From Planctomycetota bacterium (GTDB lineage Bacteria; Planctomycetota; UBA1135; GCA-002686595): a DNA stretch of 64,000 nucleotides. The stretch is from NCBI GenBank assembly GCA_002686945.1, contig NYYZ01000053.1, positions 1 through 64,000 of the forward strand. The letters are read 5' to 3'. Of the stretch, positions 1-7,576 are shown in pieces (the stretch's first letter is position 1; every line of letters starts with the position of its first letter). The notes under the pieces are model-generated. The model was not told where the DNA came from and did not search any database. It worked only from the letters and a program-made list of their open reading frames with translations. The position numbers and the translations under genes were made by a program.

Positions 1-108
1 CTTGCGCTTGGCCTTCTTCTTGGTTGCCTTGCGCTTGGCCTTCTTCTTGGTTGCCTTGCGCTTGGCCTTCTTCTTGGTTGCCTTGCGTTTAGCCTTCTTC
101 TTGGTTGC
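1..108 (-). repeat. 27-bp tandem repeat, four copies, coding ATKKKAKRK
   Basis: Copies lie at 1-27, 28-54, 55-81 and 82-108. The first three are identical and the fourth has two substitutions. The unit is a multiple of three, so copy-number change would alter tail length without a frameshift. The array runs off the left edge, so the total copy number is unknown. Confidence 0.95.
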
Positions 109-201
109 ACGCTTCTTGCGTGCGGGGGCCTTTCTGGCCTTACGTTTAGTGGCCTTCTTTCGAGTGGCCTTTTTCTTGGCAGCTTTTTTCTTTCTAGCCA
201 T
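1..201 (-). CDS. Lys/Ala-rich histone H1-like DNA-binding protein (C-terminus outside window)
   Basis: Reading the minus strand from the ATG at 199-201 gives 67 codons made almost only of Lys, Ala, Arg and Thr, open to the window edge. A strong AAGGAG Shine-Dalgarno sits 7-8 bases upstream, which fixes the start. The visible C-terminal part is four copies of the nonapeptide ATKKKAKRK. Such low-complexity basic proteins resemble bacterial histone H1-like and AlgP-type tails, which bind DNA without sequence specificity and compact the nucleoid. No globular domain is visible in this part. The true C-terminus lies left of the window. The family call rests on composition only; a basic tail on another protein type is possible. 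Confidence 0.8.
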   Translation of the reverse strand, partial: MARKKKAAKKKATRKKATKRKARKAPARKKRATKKKAKRKATKKKAKRKATKKKAKRKATKKKAKRK

Positions 202-667
202 GAGAGATCTCCTTGGACGTGTCGTCCGGGGGGTGTTGCCCTAAATGGGCGGAGGCACGAAGCCACAACATCAAGGACGAGCATCGTCTCAGGCAGGCAC
301 AATCGAGACGACCGAATGGAAAGAAATGTGAGTTTTTCAAATCTAATAGACGCAAAAACAAGCCCGAGCTAAACCAATGCAATCCGTCAGGAGACCTCAA
401 ACAGTCATCACCCTGGGCCAAGAATAATGCCTAACCTAGTGTCTGCAATGGACTTAGACACGCAAGACCAGGCATCTCGACGCCGCCGTAGGCAGTCGGG
501 AGTGCTTCTGCGGGGCTCCTGACCGGGCCAGAAGGCCTAGCGCGATAATTTTGCAGCTTCCCGGCAGATTCAACCGGCCTGATTGTGGAAAAGCCGCCCG
601 CTAGTGGATAACTCGTTTACAAGAGCTCCCGACCGGGGTCACCTTGCGAGAGCAGGTACCCCACGGA
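202..667. other. 466-bp intergenic gap without a convincing gene
   Basis: This holds the upstream region of the histone-like gene and the 3' flank of the roadblock operon, both on the minus strand. Short open frames here have no codon bias, ribosome binding site or recognisable sequence. No tRNA fold or strong terminator was seen. Two weak DnaA-box-like words (584-592 and 603-611, each 8/9 to the consensus) are noted but not called. Confidence 0.5.
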
Positions 668-1171
668 TCAGAACAGGTCATCGAGCGCTTGGGAGGCCTG
701 CTCGGAATAGTTCTGGGCCAGACCATCGTCACCAAGGTCTGTTGCCGGACCAGATTGCTCAAGAACTCGCTTGAGATTCTCTGCAGTCTCCTTGGCATAG
801 AAACGCACCAGACCCAAGTTTGTCTTTGAATCCCAGACCACCGCCAGAAGAGTTCGCAAGCCAACCGCCGACAACTGAATGCCCTGCTCCTGACCCTGGT
901 GGGCGAGGGAATGGAAACCCTCTTCCCCCAGCAGCTGCGCAACCTGGTGGGTAGCGGCAAAAGAGCCTGCGACCAGAGCCGCCAAGGACTCAAGCCTCTC
1001 ACCGGGAACCTCTCCTCGACGAGTGATCATGTGCCCTTCCGTATCAATCAGAAGGGCACTTCTCGCCCCGGACAGTTCCAAGAAACCATCGAGTTCCCGG
1101 TCAAGGCGTTGCACATCGTCCGCGTAGAAGACCATGCGATCTGCGCGCAGGCGTTCGTTGGGTGTCTGCAT
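668..1171 (-). CDS. Roadblock/LC7 domain protein (last gene of MglA-type operon)
   Basis: The product has 167 residues. The start is the ATG at 1169-1171, preceded by AAGGAG at good spacing; a longer upstream frame has no such signal. Residues about 15-115 fit the roadblock/LC7 fold: a helix, a strand with the SALLIDTEGHMIT pattern (self/non-self reporter strand followed by D-x-x-G), a long helix with LAALVAGSFAAT, and later strands around TLLAVVWDSKTNLGLVRFY. Roadblock proteins dimerise and act as partners or GTPase-activating proteins (MglB type) of small Ras-like GTPases. It lies 11 bp downstream of an MglA-like GTPase gene, which supports that role. The C-terminus is acidic and unstructured. 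Confidence 0.85.
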   Translation of the reverse strand: MQTPNERLRADRMVFYADDVQRLDRELDGFLELSGARSALLIDTEGHMITRRGEVPGERLESLAALVAGSFAATHQVAQLLGEEGFHSLAHQGQEQGIQLSAVGLRTLLAVVWDSKTNLGLVRFYAKETAENLKRVLEQSGPATDLGDDGLAQNYSEQASQALDDLF

Positions 1172-1182
1172 TGTCGATCTCC

Positions 1183-2655
1183 TTACATGGCCTGAAAGAG
1201 AATACCACCGAGAACCATCCCGGCTCCCAAAGCAGCAGTGATGCAAGCCACAGCGAGCGCAACTGTCTTCTTGCTGGAACGCTGCACGGGAGTGGCCGCC
1301 ACCTGAGCGCGGGGCCGAATGCGGGTCGGTGGGTTCATGTTCGCCACACGCCGAGGCGCAGGAGCAGGAGTCGACTGATCAGCGGGGACCTGCATCATGG
1401 CCGAGCGCTTGGAAACCTGCGCAGACTCCACCGGAGGATCGAGGGGCTCGAACTCAAGGGCCAGGCTGCTTGTGGACTGCTGCTCTTGGGCCTGAATCGC
1501 AGGGACCTCGGGCATGGACTCCGGCTCCAAGGATGAGGCCATGCGAAGAGTCGGGGCGGGCGGGTCTGACTGCTCCATCCCTTCCTGCTCTACTTGGGCC
1601 TGCACAACCGGATCGCTGCTCGCAGTTACAGGAAACTCCGCTGCCATGGGTGAAGCGGCGGGTGGCATGCTGGGGGGCGCCATGCTGGGAGAAGGTGCGG
1701 GAGTACCGGCGCCAGTGTCCGCAACGCTTTCGTGCGAATGTTCGGCCGCAATCCGCGGGCCACTGCCCAAGGGACTTGGACCATCGGAAACCAGACGCAG
1801 CGGACTCGAGGCGGGCGGGTCTATACTGGACTGACTCGATGGGACTGGTTGACTCGCTGGACTTGAGGGAGTCGGCGGGAAGGGTGGGGTGAAACCCGTT
1901 GAACCGGAAGTCGGCGGAGCCAGGGTCGGCTCCTTGGGTACAGCAGACTCAGCGACAGGAAACTCAACTGGGGGAGGCGCAACAGCCTCAGACGCAGCGG
2001 GTGCCTTGGCATGAACCGGGTCTGACACAACGGGTTCGCTCTTGGTTGGCTCTGTACCGCTGTTCGCACCGCTGGCCTTGTGCACCGTATCAAGCACAAG
2101 GGCTGCGAGACTCTTGAGGGTCGGGAAGACTCCTTGACCGGAACTTGCAACCCCTTCAATGGTGGGCACTCCTCCCGGATTCAAGGTCGCATCGAGTTCC
2201 TCCACAGTCAACGCATCCGGCAAGTCACGTTTGTTGTACTGAATGACCATGGGCATCTCGGCCAGGTCCTTGCCGTAATCCGCCAGGTTTTCAGCCAGAT
2301 TGCGCATGGACTCTTGGTTCTCCTCAACCATCGAAGCGGAAGAGTCAGCCACAAAAATCACACCGTCGACTCCTTGCAAGACAAGTTTCCGCGTACTGTT
2401 GTAGTAGACCTGACCAGGCACCGTGTAGATCTGGAACTGGGTGCGCATTCCCGCCACCGTGCCCAGGTCCAAGGGCATAAAGTCGAAGAACAGGGTGCGG
2501 TCACCATCAGTGGAGATGCTGGTCAATTCTCCCCGACTCTGATCGGGTGCACGCTGATGAATGACCTCCAAGTTGGTCGTCTTGCCGGACATGCCGGGGC
2601 CGTAGTAGACGATCTTGACCGTCACGCTTTTTTGGGCAAAATTGATCTGAACCAT
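1183..2655 (-). CDS. MglA-family small GTPase with long Pro-rich tail and C-terminal membrane helix
   Basis: The product has 490 residues; canonical MglA has about 195. The N-terminal 195 residues are a Ras-like GTPase: P-loop GPGMSGKT at 19-26, the MglA-type G3 motif TVPGQ at 78-82 (instead of DTPGQ), and G4 NKRD at 141-144. Residues about 200-460 are rich in Pro, Ser, Ala and Glu and look disordered. The last 25 residues form one hydrophobic segment after a basic stretch (RSSKK), typical of a tail anchor. MglA proteins switch cell polarity and motility in Myxococcus. Here the GTPase is probably held at the inner membrane with the G domain in the cytoplasm. The ATG lies 1 bp after the stop of the preceding roadblock gene, so the two are translationally coupled. 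Confidence 0.9.
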   Translation of the reverse strand: MVQINFAQKSVTVKIVYYGPGMSGKTTNLEVIHQRAPDQSRGELTSISTDGDRTLFFDFMPLDLGTVAGMRTQFQIYTVPGQVYYNSTRKLVLQGVDGVIFVADSSASMVEENQESMRNLAENLADYGKDLAEMPMVIQYNKRDLPDALTVEELDATLNPGGVPTIEGVASSGQGVFPTLKSLAALVLDTVHKASGANSGTEPTKSEPVVSDPVHAKAPAASEAVAPPPVEFPVAESAVPKEPTLAPPTSGSTGFTPPFPPTPSSPASQPVPSSQSSIDPPASSPLRLVSDGPSPLGSGPRIAAEHSHESVADTGAGTPAPSPSMAPPSMPPAASPMAAEFPVTASSDPVVQAQVEQEGMEQSDPPAPTLRMASSLEPESMPEVPAIQAQEQQSTSSLALEFEPLDPPVESAQVSKRSAMMQVPADQSTPAPAPRRVANMNPPTRIRPRAQVAATPVQRSSKKTVALAVACITAALGAGMVLGGILFQAM

Positions 2656-2656
2656 A

Positions 2657-3193
2657 TCAGGCTTCTTCTTTCTTGTGGTAGGTGCCCGTAAGACCAGTGA
2701 TCGGCCGGGCGGAGTTGTGTTCTTGTGAATTCTGTTCGGTGGGTGCTTCGCTGGGGAGCGCGCCGGTGGGCTCAGCGCTGGGCTTGGAAGAGACATCCAT
2801 CTCCGCAACCGAAGTGGATTGGCTTTGCCCTAATCCGCGCAAGAGCCGTGCGATACGACCAAGCGCTGCCTCCATAGGAACCCGCAGGTCTTCGGGCAAG
2901 GCGCCCGGCTCAAGCCAGACTGCCAGACAGGCCTGTGGCCCAGGGCAGACCACCAATGTGGCCTGACTGCCCCTCACTACAAGTCTTCGCGGATCGTCCC
3001 AGGACAAGCGCCCGAATGATCCTTCAAGATCGCGCACCCAGCCCAGCACCAGGGCACAGGTCGCCTCTTGCTGCAGGAAGTCATGCCTCGTGGTACTGCC
3101 CACCAAGGAGTGCACCAAGAGACCATCACGCCCAATCACAAAGGCCTGACGCAGCCCCGGCACCTGAGCCAATGGGTTCAACACATGCTTCAT
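2657..3193 (-). CDS. Roadblock/LC7 domain protein
   Basis: The product has 178 residues. Residues 1-115 follow the roadblock pattern: helix, then AFVIGRDGLLVHSLV (strand-turn-strand), helix, and strands RLVVRGSQATLVVCPGP and ACLAVWLEP. The remaining 60 residues are Ser/Pro/Glu-rich and end in KKEEA. The start ATG overlaps the stop of the upstream TPR-roadblock gene (ATGA), and the stop is 1 bp from the GTPase start. By family knowledge it is a probable regulator or scaffold of the adjacent MglA-like GTPase. It is not a simple copy of the 668-1171 protein. Confidence 0.8.
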   Translation of the reverse strand: MKHVLNPLAQVPGLRQAFVIGRDGLLVHSLVGSTTRHDFLQQEATCALVLGWVRDLEGSFGRLSWDDPRRLVVRGSQATLVVCPGPQACLAVWLEPGALPEDLRVPMEAALGRIARLLRGLGQSQSTSVAEMDVSSKPSAEPTGALPSEAPTEQNSQEHNSARPITGLTGTYHKKEEA

Positions 3194-4275
3194 GACTTGC
3201 CTCCCAACTGTTGGCCAAGATAGGCCAACTGGCCCGTCAACTCATCTGTTGGCTCATGCTCACACCAGACAGTTGCTATCCCCAGCTTGCCTGCGCTCGT
3301 CAGAAGACTCCCATGACTTCCTTCAACGCTGAGCAAGTCCAAGCGACCCAACCCAACGCGAGCAGCAAGCTCCCGGGTCTTGTGGGCACTCTCTCGAAAT
3401 GACCGCGCCGTGCGATCTGCCGCGGCTCCTGTAAGACCCTGGACCAATGCCGTACTTCCCTGGTGATAGGTTGCGCAATGAACGCCTTCTTGACGTGCAA
3501 TGTTCTTCAGCAATCCGCGCACACTGCCTTTCCGTGCTGGCTGTGCATTTGCGGCAACTTGATCTTCGGGAGGATCAACATCCAAGACTCCTCTGCGAGT
3601 GCACTCCAGCAGGGCTTGAGCAAACTCGGGCGCATTGGCACCTTGCTGGGTGGACTCACGAAAGGCCGCTTCCGCCTCAGGCTCGCCTGGTCGAAGTTCA
3701 AGCAGCCTTGCCAAGAGAGTGCGACGCTCTCCATGAGCACCAACCCGACCGCTCAAGGCAATCAAAGTCTCAAGAGGCCGTGGATCGCGAGGCATGGCCT
3801 TGACCGCACGCTGACCCAGTTCCCAGGCCAACTGACCGTCCTCACGTACGCCGCCGCCAAAGAAAGCGCCCATTGACGCGCAAGATTCAAGATGCAGTGC
3901 CTCGCCGGAGCCCCCAGCCTGACGCCAACGCCGGGCCGCGGCCTGTGCGCGTGCAAAGCGCCCAGACTCCATGTGTACCTCAATCAACTCGCTCCAAAGA
4001 GCGGGTCGAGGCGCCAGCAGCAGGTCCGCTTCGAGTTCACGTACACGGCCGTCCAGGCGCAACCTTGCTGCCCGACGAGCCATTTGAATCAGCTCTGAAC
4101 TCTCTGGATGCAGGTCGAGGGCTTCGTGACAGATCGCCTCAACCCGACTGGATTCACCACTGACCACCGACTCGTGAGCCAGAGCGAGGTAATTCTGCAC
4201 GGAAGGATCCAGAGCTACCCGACGCGCAGCGCTGCGCTGCCTGCTCCGGTGAAATACACGCCCAAAGAGACTCAT
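3190..4275 (-). CDS. TPR-like protein with C-terminal roadblock-like domain
   Basis: The product has 361 residues. The start is the ATG at 4273-4275, which overlaps the stop of the upstream gene as ATGA. The N-terminus is basic (SLFGRVFHRSRQRSAARR). Residues about 25-250 are helical pairs with TPR spacing, such as NYLALAHESVVSGESSRVEA and ALWSELIEVHMESGRFARAQ. Residues about 265-361 look like a third roadblock fold, with VHCATYHQGSTALVQGL near the start and strands LDLLSVEGSHGSLLTSAG and IATVWCEH. No signal peptide is present, so it is cytoplasmic. A TPR-roadblock fusion beside two stand-alone roadblock genes suggests a scaffold for the GTPase. The roadblock assignment is by pattern only. Confidence 0.65.
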   Translation of the reverse strand: MSLFGRVFHRSRQRSAARRVALDPSVQNYLALAHESVVSGESSRVEAICHEALDLHPESSELIQMARRAARLRLDGRVRELEADLLLAPRPALWSELIEVHMESGRFARAQAAARRWRQAGGSGEALHLESCASMGAFFGGGVREDGQLAWELGQRAVKAMPRDPRPLETLIALSGRVGAHGERRTLLARLLELRPGEPEAEAAFRESTQQGANAPEFAQALLECTRRGVLDVDPPEDQVAANAQPARKGSVRGLLKNIARQEGVHCATYHQGSTALVQGLTGAAADRTARSFRESAHKTRELAARVGLGRLDLLSVEGSHGSLLTSAGKLGIATVWCEHEPTDELTGQLAYLGQQLGGKS

Positions 4276-5420
4276 CGCCCGGCCTCCTGTTCCTGGGCCA
4301 GATGCTGGAAGAGGGCCTCGTGATCCACACGAATCTGGGACAAGTGCTCCCAACCCTCAGGTGCCTTTTCGAGGGCCTCGCCAAAAGCGGCCAGGGCCGC
4401 CTTGAAATCTCCGCGCTCTGCGTGGGTCAGACCTCGCACACGAGCAGCTTCGGCCTGGGCCCACTGCAATTGCTCTGCCAACTCTGCTGCAATTTGTTCT
4501 TCACGCTCCAGACGCTGGATCTCACGCATTTGCCAATGAATACGATCTTGCTCCTCACGCACCTTGAGCGAACCACTCCATACAGGCCGCGTCGCACTTA
4601 GATTCTGAAGCCCTTCGAGCCGCGCCGCCATCATCTGAAGATCGGAACCCGACACTGAGGGGAGGTTCGCGTAACGACGGGCTGCCTCCCTGTTCCAGGC
4701 CACGCCCATTGTGACCAGGAAACACAGACTTGAAATCCCCAACACAAGGCGCACTCCACGGCGCTTGCGACGCTCGCGCTCCACCTCTCCATAACGCAGA
4801 TCACGAATCATTCGCGCCACATCCCGGCGGGTGCGATCCAAGAGCAGAACCTCCTGCAACCAAGGGATCGCCTCGCTCACGCGGCCTGCATTCACGGCAT
4901 CATCTGCCCGAACCAGGTAGCGTTCTACCAATTCCTCGGTGTTACCGTTGCGCCGCATGAGACCCGCAAGTTCCTGATCGACGGTACGGTCAAGTGGCAT
5001 GTGCCCGGCCAAGAACTCCAAGAGCGCCTGGGCTCGTTCCACATCACCGGAACGCTCAAGCAACACAGCAAGTCGTCGACCCTCCACCGCCAAGGAGATG
5101 CGCGCCTCACTCAGCACGTCAGGGTGTGCCAGGCCAAGGATCACCAACGCTTCCAGGAGGCGCATGTTGGCCGGGTCCTCGCTCAGATGATCGAGCAGAG
5201 CCAAGCCAAAGGCGCGAGCCGTGCGGCGGTCAAAATCCGAAGCCGCAGACTCCATCATGGAACGCAAGCCATCGGCGTCCAGTTCGTGATCCGGACCGCC
5301 GGTAATCGCCTGCACGGCATCATCCACGTAGGTCTTGCCGCCTTGCAGCGGGTCGTTATTGGGTTCTTGAGGCAATGGGATTTTCGGCGCTGGAGTGAGG
5401 GATGAAAAAAGTTCCCCCAT
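4272..5420 (-). CDS. Single-span membrane protein with TPR-like repeats (first gene of MglA-type operon)
   Basis: The product has 382 residues, with an ATG at 5418-5420 and GGATGGAG just upstream. Residues 50-210 are helical repeats, including ALLEFLAGHMP and AIPWLQEVLLLDRTRRD. A basic run, ERERRKRRGVR at 215-224, leads into a membrane helix at about 225-242. Residues 250-382 contain a probable coiled coil (REEQDRIHWQMREIQRLEREEQ) and a final TPR-like unit. There is no signal peptide; the basic run suggests a cytoplasmic N-terminal TPR half and a C-terminal half across the membrane. It heads the operon of TPR-roadblock, roadblock, MglA-like GTPase and roadblock, and may be the membrane receptor of that module. 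Confidence 0.7.
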   Translation of the reverse strand: MGELFSSLTPAPKIPLPQEPNNDPLQGGKTYVDDAVQAITGGPDHELDADGLRSMMESAASDFDRRTARAFGLALLDHLSEDPANMRLLEALVILGLAHPDVLSEARISLAVEGRRLAVLLERSGDVERAQALLEFLAGHMPLDRTVDQELAGLMRRNGNTEELVERYLVRADDAVNAGRVSEAIPWLQEVLLLDRTRRDVARMIRDLRYGEVERERRKRRGVRLVLGISSLCFLVTMGVAWNREAARRYANLPSVSGSDLQMMAARLEGLQNLSATRPVWSGSLKVREEQDRIHWQMREIQRLEREEQIAAELAEQLQWAQAEAARVRGLTHAERGDFKAALAAFGEALEKAPEGWEHLSQIRVDHEALFQHLAQEQEAGR

Positions 5421-5539
5421 GTCTCCATCCTTCGGGTCTCCTGACGCCTGATCTGAAATCGAAACCGGGCGGGTCTCTCAGAAGCGAATCCAGAGAGCCC
5501 ATGACCCCTCCAGACAGCCTCCAGGGGCCGCTACTGCCC

Positions 5540-5593
5540 AAAAAAGGTGCCTGCGGGGCCCGACTCACCGCGCGCAAGTCAAGCCCCGCAGGC
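5540..5593 (-). terminator. Intrinsic terminator of the 5619-7196 gene
   Basis: An 11-bp perfect inverted repeat, gcctgcggggc at 5549-5559 and its complement at 5583-5593, is followed on the minus strand by ACC and six T (5545-5540). It lies 26 bp past the stop of the beta-propeller-like gene and upstream of the MglA-type operon, so the two are separate transcription units. Confidence 0.85.
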
Positions 5594-5618
5594 GGGGGAT
5601 CCTTGGATCTGTCTTGCT

Positions 5619-7196
5619 CTAGAAAATCAGCGGGTCCATGACATGCTCGCCCAGCAAAGTGCCACCCCCATGGCGGAAGGCCGACTGCACGGCGAGAGCA
5701 GTTCCAACCAGGGCCGGGTCCGAAGGAATGGCGAACTGATGGTCAGCAATGCCATCGATATCCGCTAATGAGGGCAGAATCGAAAGAGTGGTGCGGTCAA
5801 GGTGCAGGAGTCCAACAACTCCAGCCACGGCCGATGCATCGGCACGCTGTCCTACGAGCAGAAGAGAGATCACTGCTCCCTCCTTCTTGGTGGAGAACGA
5901 AGCCACGCCGCCAATGGTCATGGGGTTGTTTTGGCGTAGATCATTCTCGCCCGTATCGAAGAGCCGGATGCCTCCCGTTGTACCGAAAGTGCTGGCGTGT
6001 ACATCCTTGTGAGCCACCACGATGCAGGTTCCCGTCTCGTCCAGGTCCAACCCCGTGACGCTGCCCGGAACATCGATTTCCCATACGGGCTGAGTTGCGC
6101 CCGCCTCCAGCAAGATCACTTCGGGTGAGAAGCTATCGCCCCAGGAACCAAACGCTCCCCGGGATCCATCAGGGGTCACACGAGCCACTCGGGGGAGATT
6201 CTGACGGGCGCCAAGGCCACCTGATTGTTCATGCTGTGCCACCAACATGGCGTTGCTACGCAGCTCATAGCGTGCCCAGGTACCGGTGGTGTGACGCCAC
6301 CAAGCAACGGCCATGACCCCTCCGTCTGCAGAGAGATCCAAAGCGGTGACCACATCGGTCTGAGAGCGGGTCAAGGTAATCACCAGGCCCCAGCCACTCG
6401 ATCCCTGCTGCAGGACAACCAACTGCCCTACGGAACCCACCGCGACTCTGTTGCCATCACCGGCCACAGCGATTGCACTGGGCGCGGTGTTGAGAGCCTG
6501 CTGGTGCACAATCTGGCCACTCCCATTGAGGATGTAGAGATCCAATCCAGCCGCCAGGACGATGATGGAACCATCGGAACTCACCTTGAGACTGGACAGT
6601 GCCAAACCAGGCAGATCTTGGCCACTGAGCAGCGCTCCATTGCTGCCATCAAGCAACTCCAATCGCACCGAACCCGATGCGCTCTCAAAAGCCGCGACAA
6701 CCACCAGGCTGCCCGTGTCATCAGTCGCAATCTGCGCCGCAGAGTTGACCAGAGGTGCAATGGTGTGATTCCAATCAATCGAGAAGGTGCCCGTGCGCGC
6801 TGCACTCACGGGAGTGTGACGGGTGATGTGAGTGGCCCTCTGATAGATGTTCGGGGCAGCCTCCTGCACCAGACCAAAGACCACATCGCTCTTGGGAGGA
6901 GCAACCGTACGGCTGAAGAGAGCATTGGCGGGCGAGGTCGTGTCCAGGAATCGGGCAGGCCCGGTCTGATCGCGGGGTACATCGAGCACCATCCACTGAG
7001 GGTTTTGCCCCTCGGCCCCGGCCCAGACCAGATTGTCTTCGGCACAAAAGTGCACATCCCGAGGAATCCAGGCCTCGCTGCTTGCGGGAACGTGTCCCCA
7101 ACGCAGGCTGGGTTCAAACGAATTGTTGACCTGGGCGCTGGCCCCAGCGGTCAAACAGAGAAAGAGAGTGAAAATGAGTTTCTGCGCGGTGTTCAT
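5619..7196 (-). CDS. Secreted beta-propeller-like (WD40/quinoprotein-like) protein
   Basis: The product has 525 residues from the ATG at 7194-7196, chosen because it gives a clear signal peptide (MNTAQKLIFTLFLCLTAGASA). The mature part is beta-rich, with about seven repeats of the type SSLKVSSDGSIIVLAAGLDLYILNGSG, TALDLSADGGVMAVAWW and TGLDLDETGTCIVVAHKD, the blade pattern of quinoprotein- or YVTN-like propellers. No catalytic motif is visible. It is probably periplasmic or exported, perhaps for binding. It has its own terminator. No specific function can be assigned. Confidence 0.75.
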   Translation of the reverse strand: MNTAQKLIFTLFLCLTAGASAQVNNSFEPSLRWGHVPASSEAWIPRDVHFCAEDNLVWAGAEGQNPQWMVLDVPRDQTGPARFLDTTSPANALFSRTVAPPKSDVVFGLVQEAAPNIYQRATHITRHTPVSAARTGTFSIDWNHTIAPLVNSAAQIATDDTGSLVVVAAFESASGSVRLELLDGSNGALLSGQDLPGLALSSLKVSSDGSIIVLAAGLDLYILNGSGQIVHQQALNTAPSAIAVAGDGNRVAVGSVGQLVVLQQGSSGWGLVITLTRSQTDVVTALDLSADGGVMAVAWWRHTTGTWARYELRSNAMLVAQHEQSGGLGARQNLPRVARVTPDGSRGAFGSWGDSFSPEVILLEAGATQPVWEIDVPGSVTGLDLDETGTCIVVAHKDVHASTFGTTGGIRLFDTGENDLRQNNPMTIGGVASFSTKKEGAVISLLLVGQRADASAVAGVVGLLHLDRTTLSILPSLADIDGIADHQFAIPSDPALVGTALAVQSAFRHGGGTLLGEHVMDPLIF

Positions 7197-7390
7197 GGCT
7201 TGTGCGGCCCTCCAAATCAACGCTACCCCCCCCTGGACACAGGGACGGCTGGCAGGGCAAAAGGGCGGGCCCCGTCTCGGGAAGAGACACAAAAATCGTC
7301 CTGGGCGAACCCCGTGTCCCATGCCTGGACGAAATGAGCATTCAGACGAACCACCCCAACGGGCCCAGAGGCTAGAATCCGGCCCCCGCT
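7197..7390. promoter_or_regulatory. Divergent promoter region between the propeller gene and the gcv operon
   Basis: This spacer has no gene and no second glycine aptamer. It must hold the minus-strand promoter of the secreted propeller protein and the plus-strand promoter of the riboswitch-gcvT transcript. The best plus-strand -10 word is TAGAAT at 7373-7378. No convincing -35 box was found at 16-18 bp spacing. Confidence 0.4.
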
Positions 7391-7481
7391 GATCTGGGGA
7401 GAGCCCAACCCGACGAGGTTGGCGCCGAAGGGGCAAGCCGCAGCCAAGCGGTGAAACTCTCAGGCACCCAGGACCCAGATC
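7391..7481 (+). promoter_or_regulatory. Glycine riboswitch, single aptamer, upstream of gcvT
   Basis: P1 is a perfect 8-bp stem, gatctggg (7391-7398) with cccagatc (7474-7481). The conserved glycine-aptamer blocks follow in order: GGGAGAG at 7397-7403, cgccgaaggggcaa at 7423-7436, and ctctcaggca at 7457-7466, then GGAC. Internal hairpins CCAACC/GGTTGG (7405-7410 with 7417-7422) and CCGC/GCGG (7438-7441 with 7448-7451) also form. Only one aptamer is visible. A candidate -10 box TAGAAT at 7373-7378 would start transcription just before P1. No U-tract terminator is seen before gcvT, so control is probably translational or Rho-mediated. Glycine likely switches on the cleavage genes. Confidence 0.95.
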
Positions 7482-7576
7482 TCAACGGCTCACTGGACGC
7501 ATGTGCGAACAGGTGCGCGGATACCAATCCACCCGCCCCGGCCCTCCCCATCCCCGGGATGCCAGACTCCTGATCC

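Noticed and set aside
2..244. Plus-strand frame with Leu/Ala/Phe repeats at the left edge
   Set aside because: It is the antisense shadow of the Lys-rich histone-like gene, whose start and Shine-Dalgarno are on the minus strand.
584..611. Two DnaA-box-like words (TGTGGAAAA, AGTGGATAA) 10 bp apart
   Set aside because: Each has one mismatch to the consensus, there is no AT-rich unwinding region, and no dnaA, dnaN or parAB gene is near. Not called as an origin.
6225..7337. Long plus-strand frame opposite the secreted propeller gene
   Set aside because: No start signal and low-quality composition; the minus-strand protein has a signal peptide and repeats.
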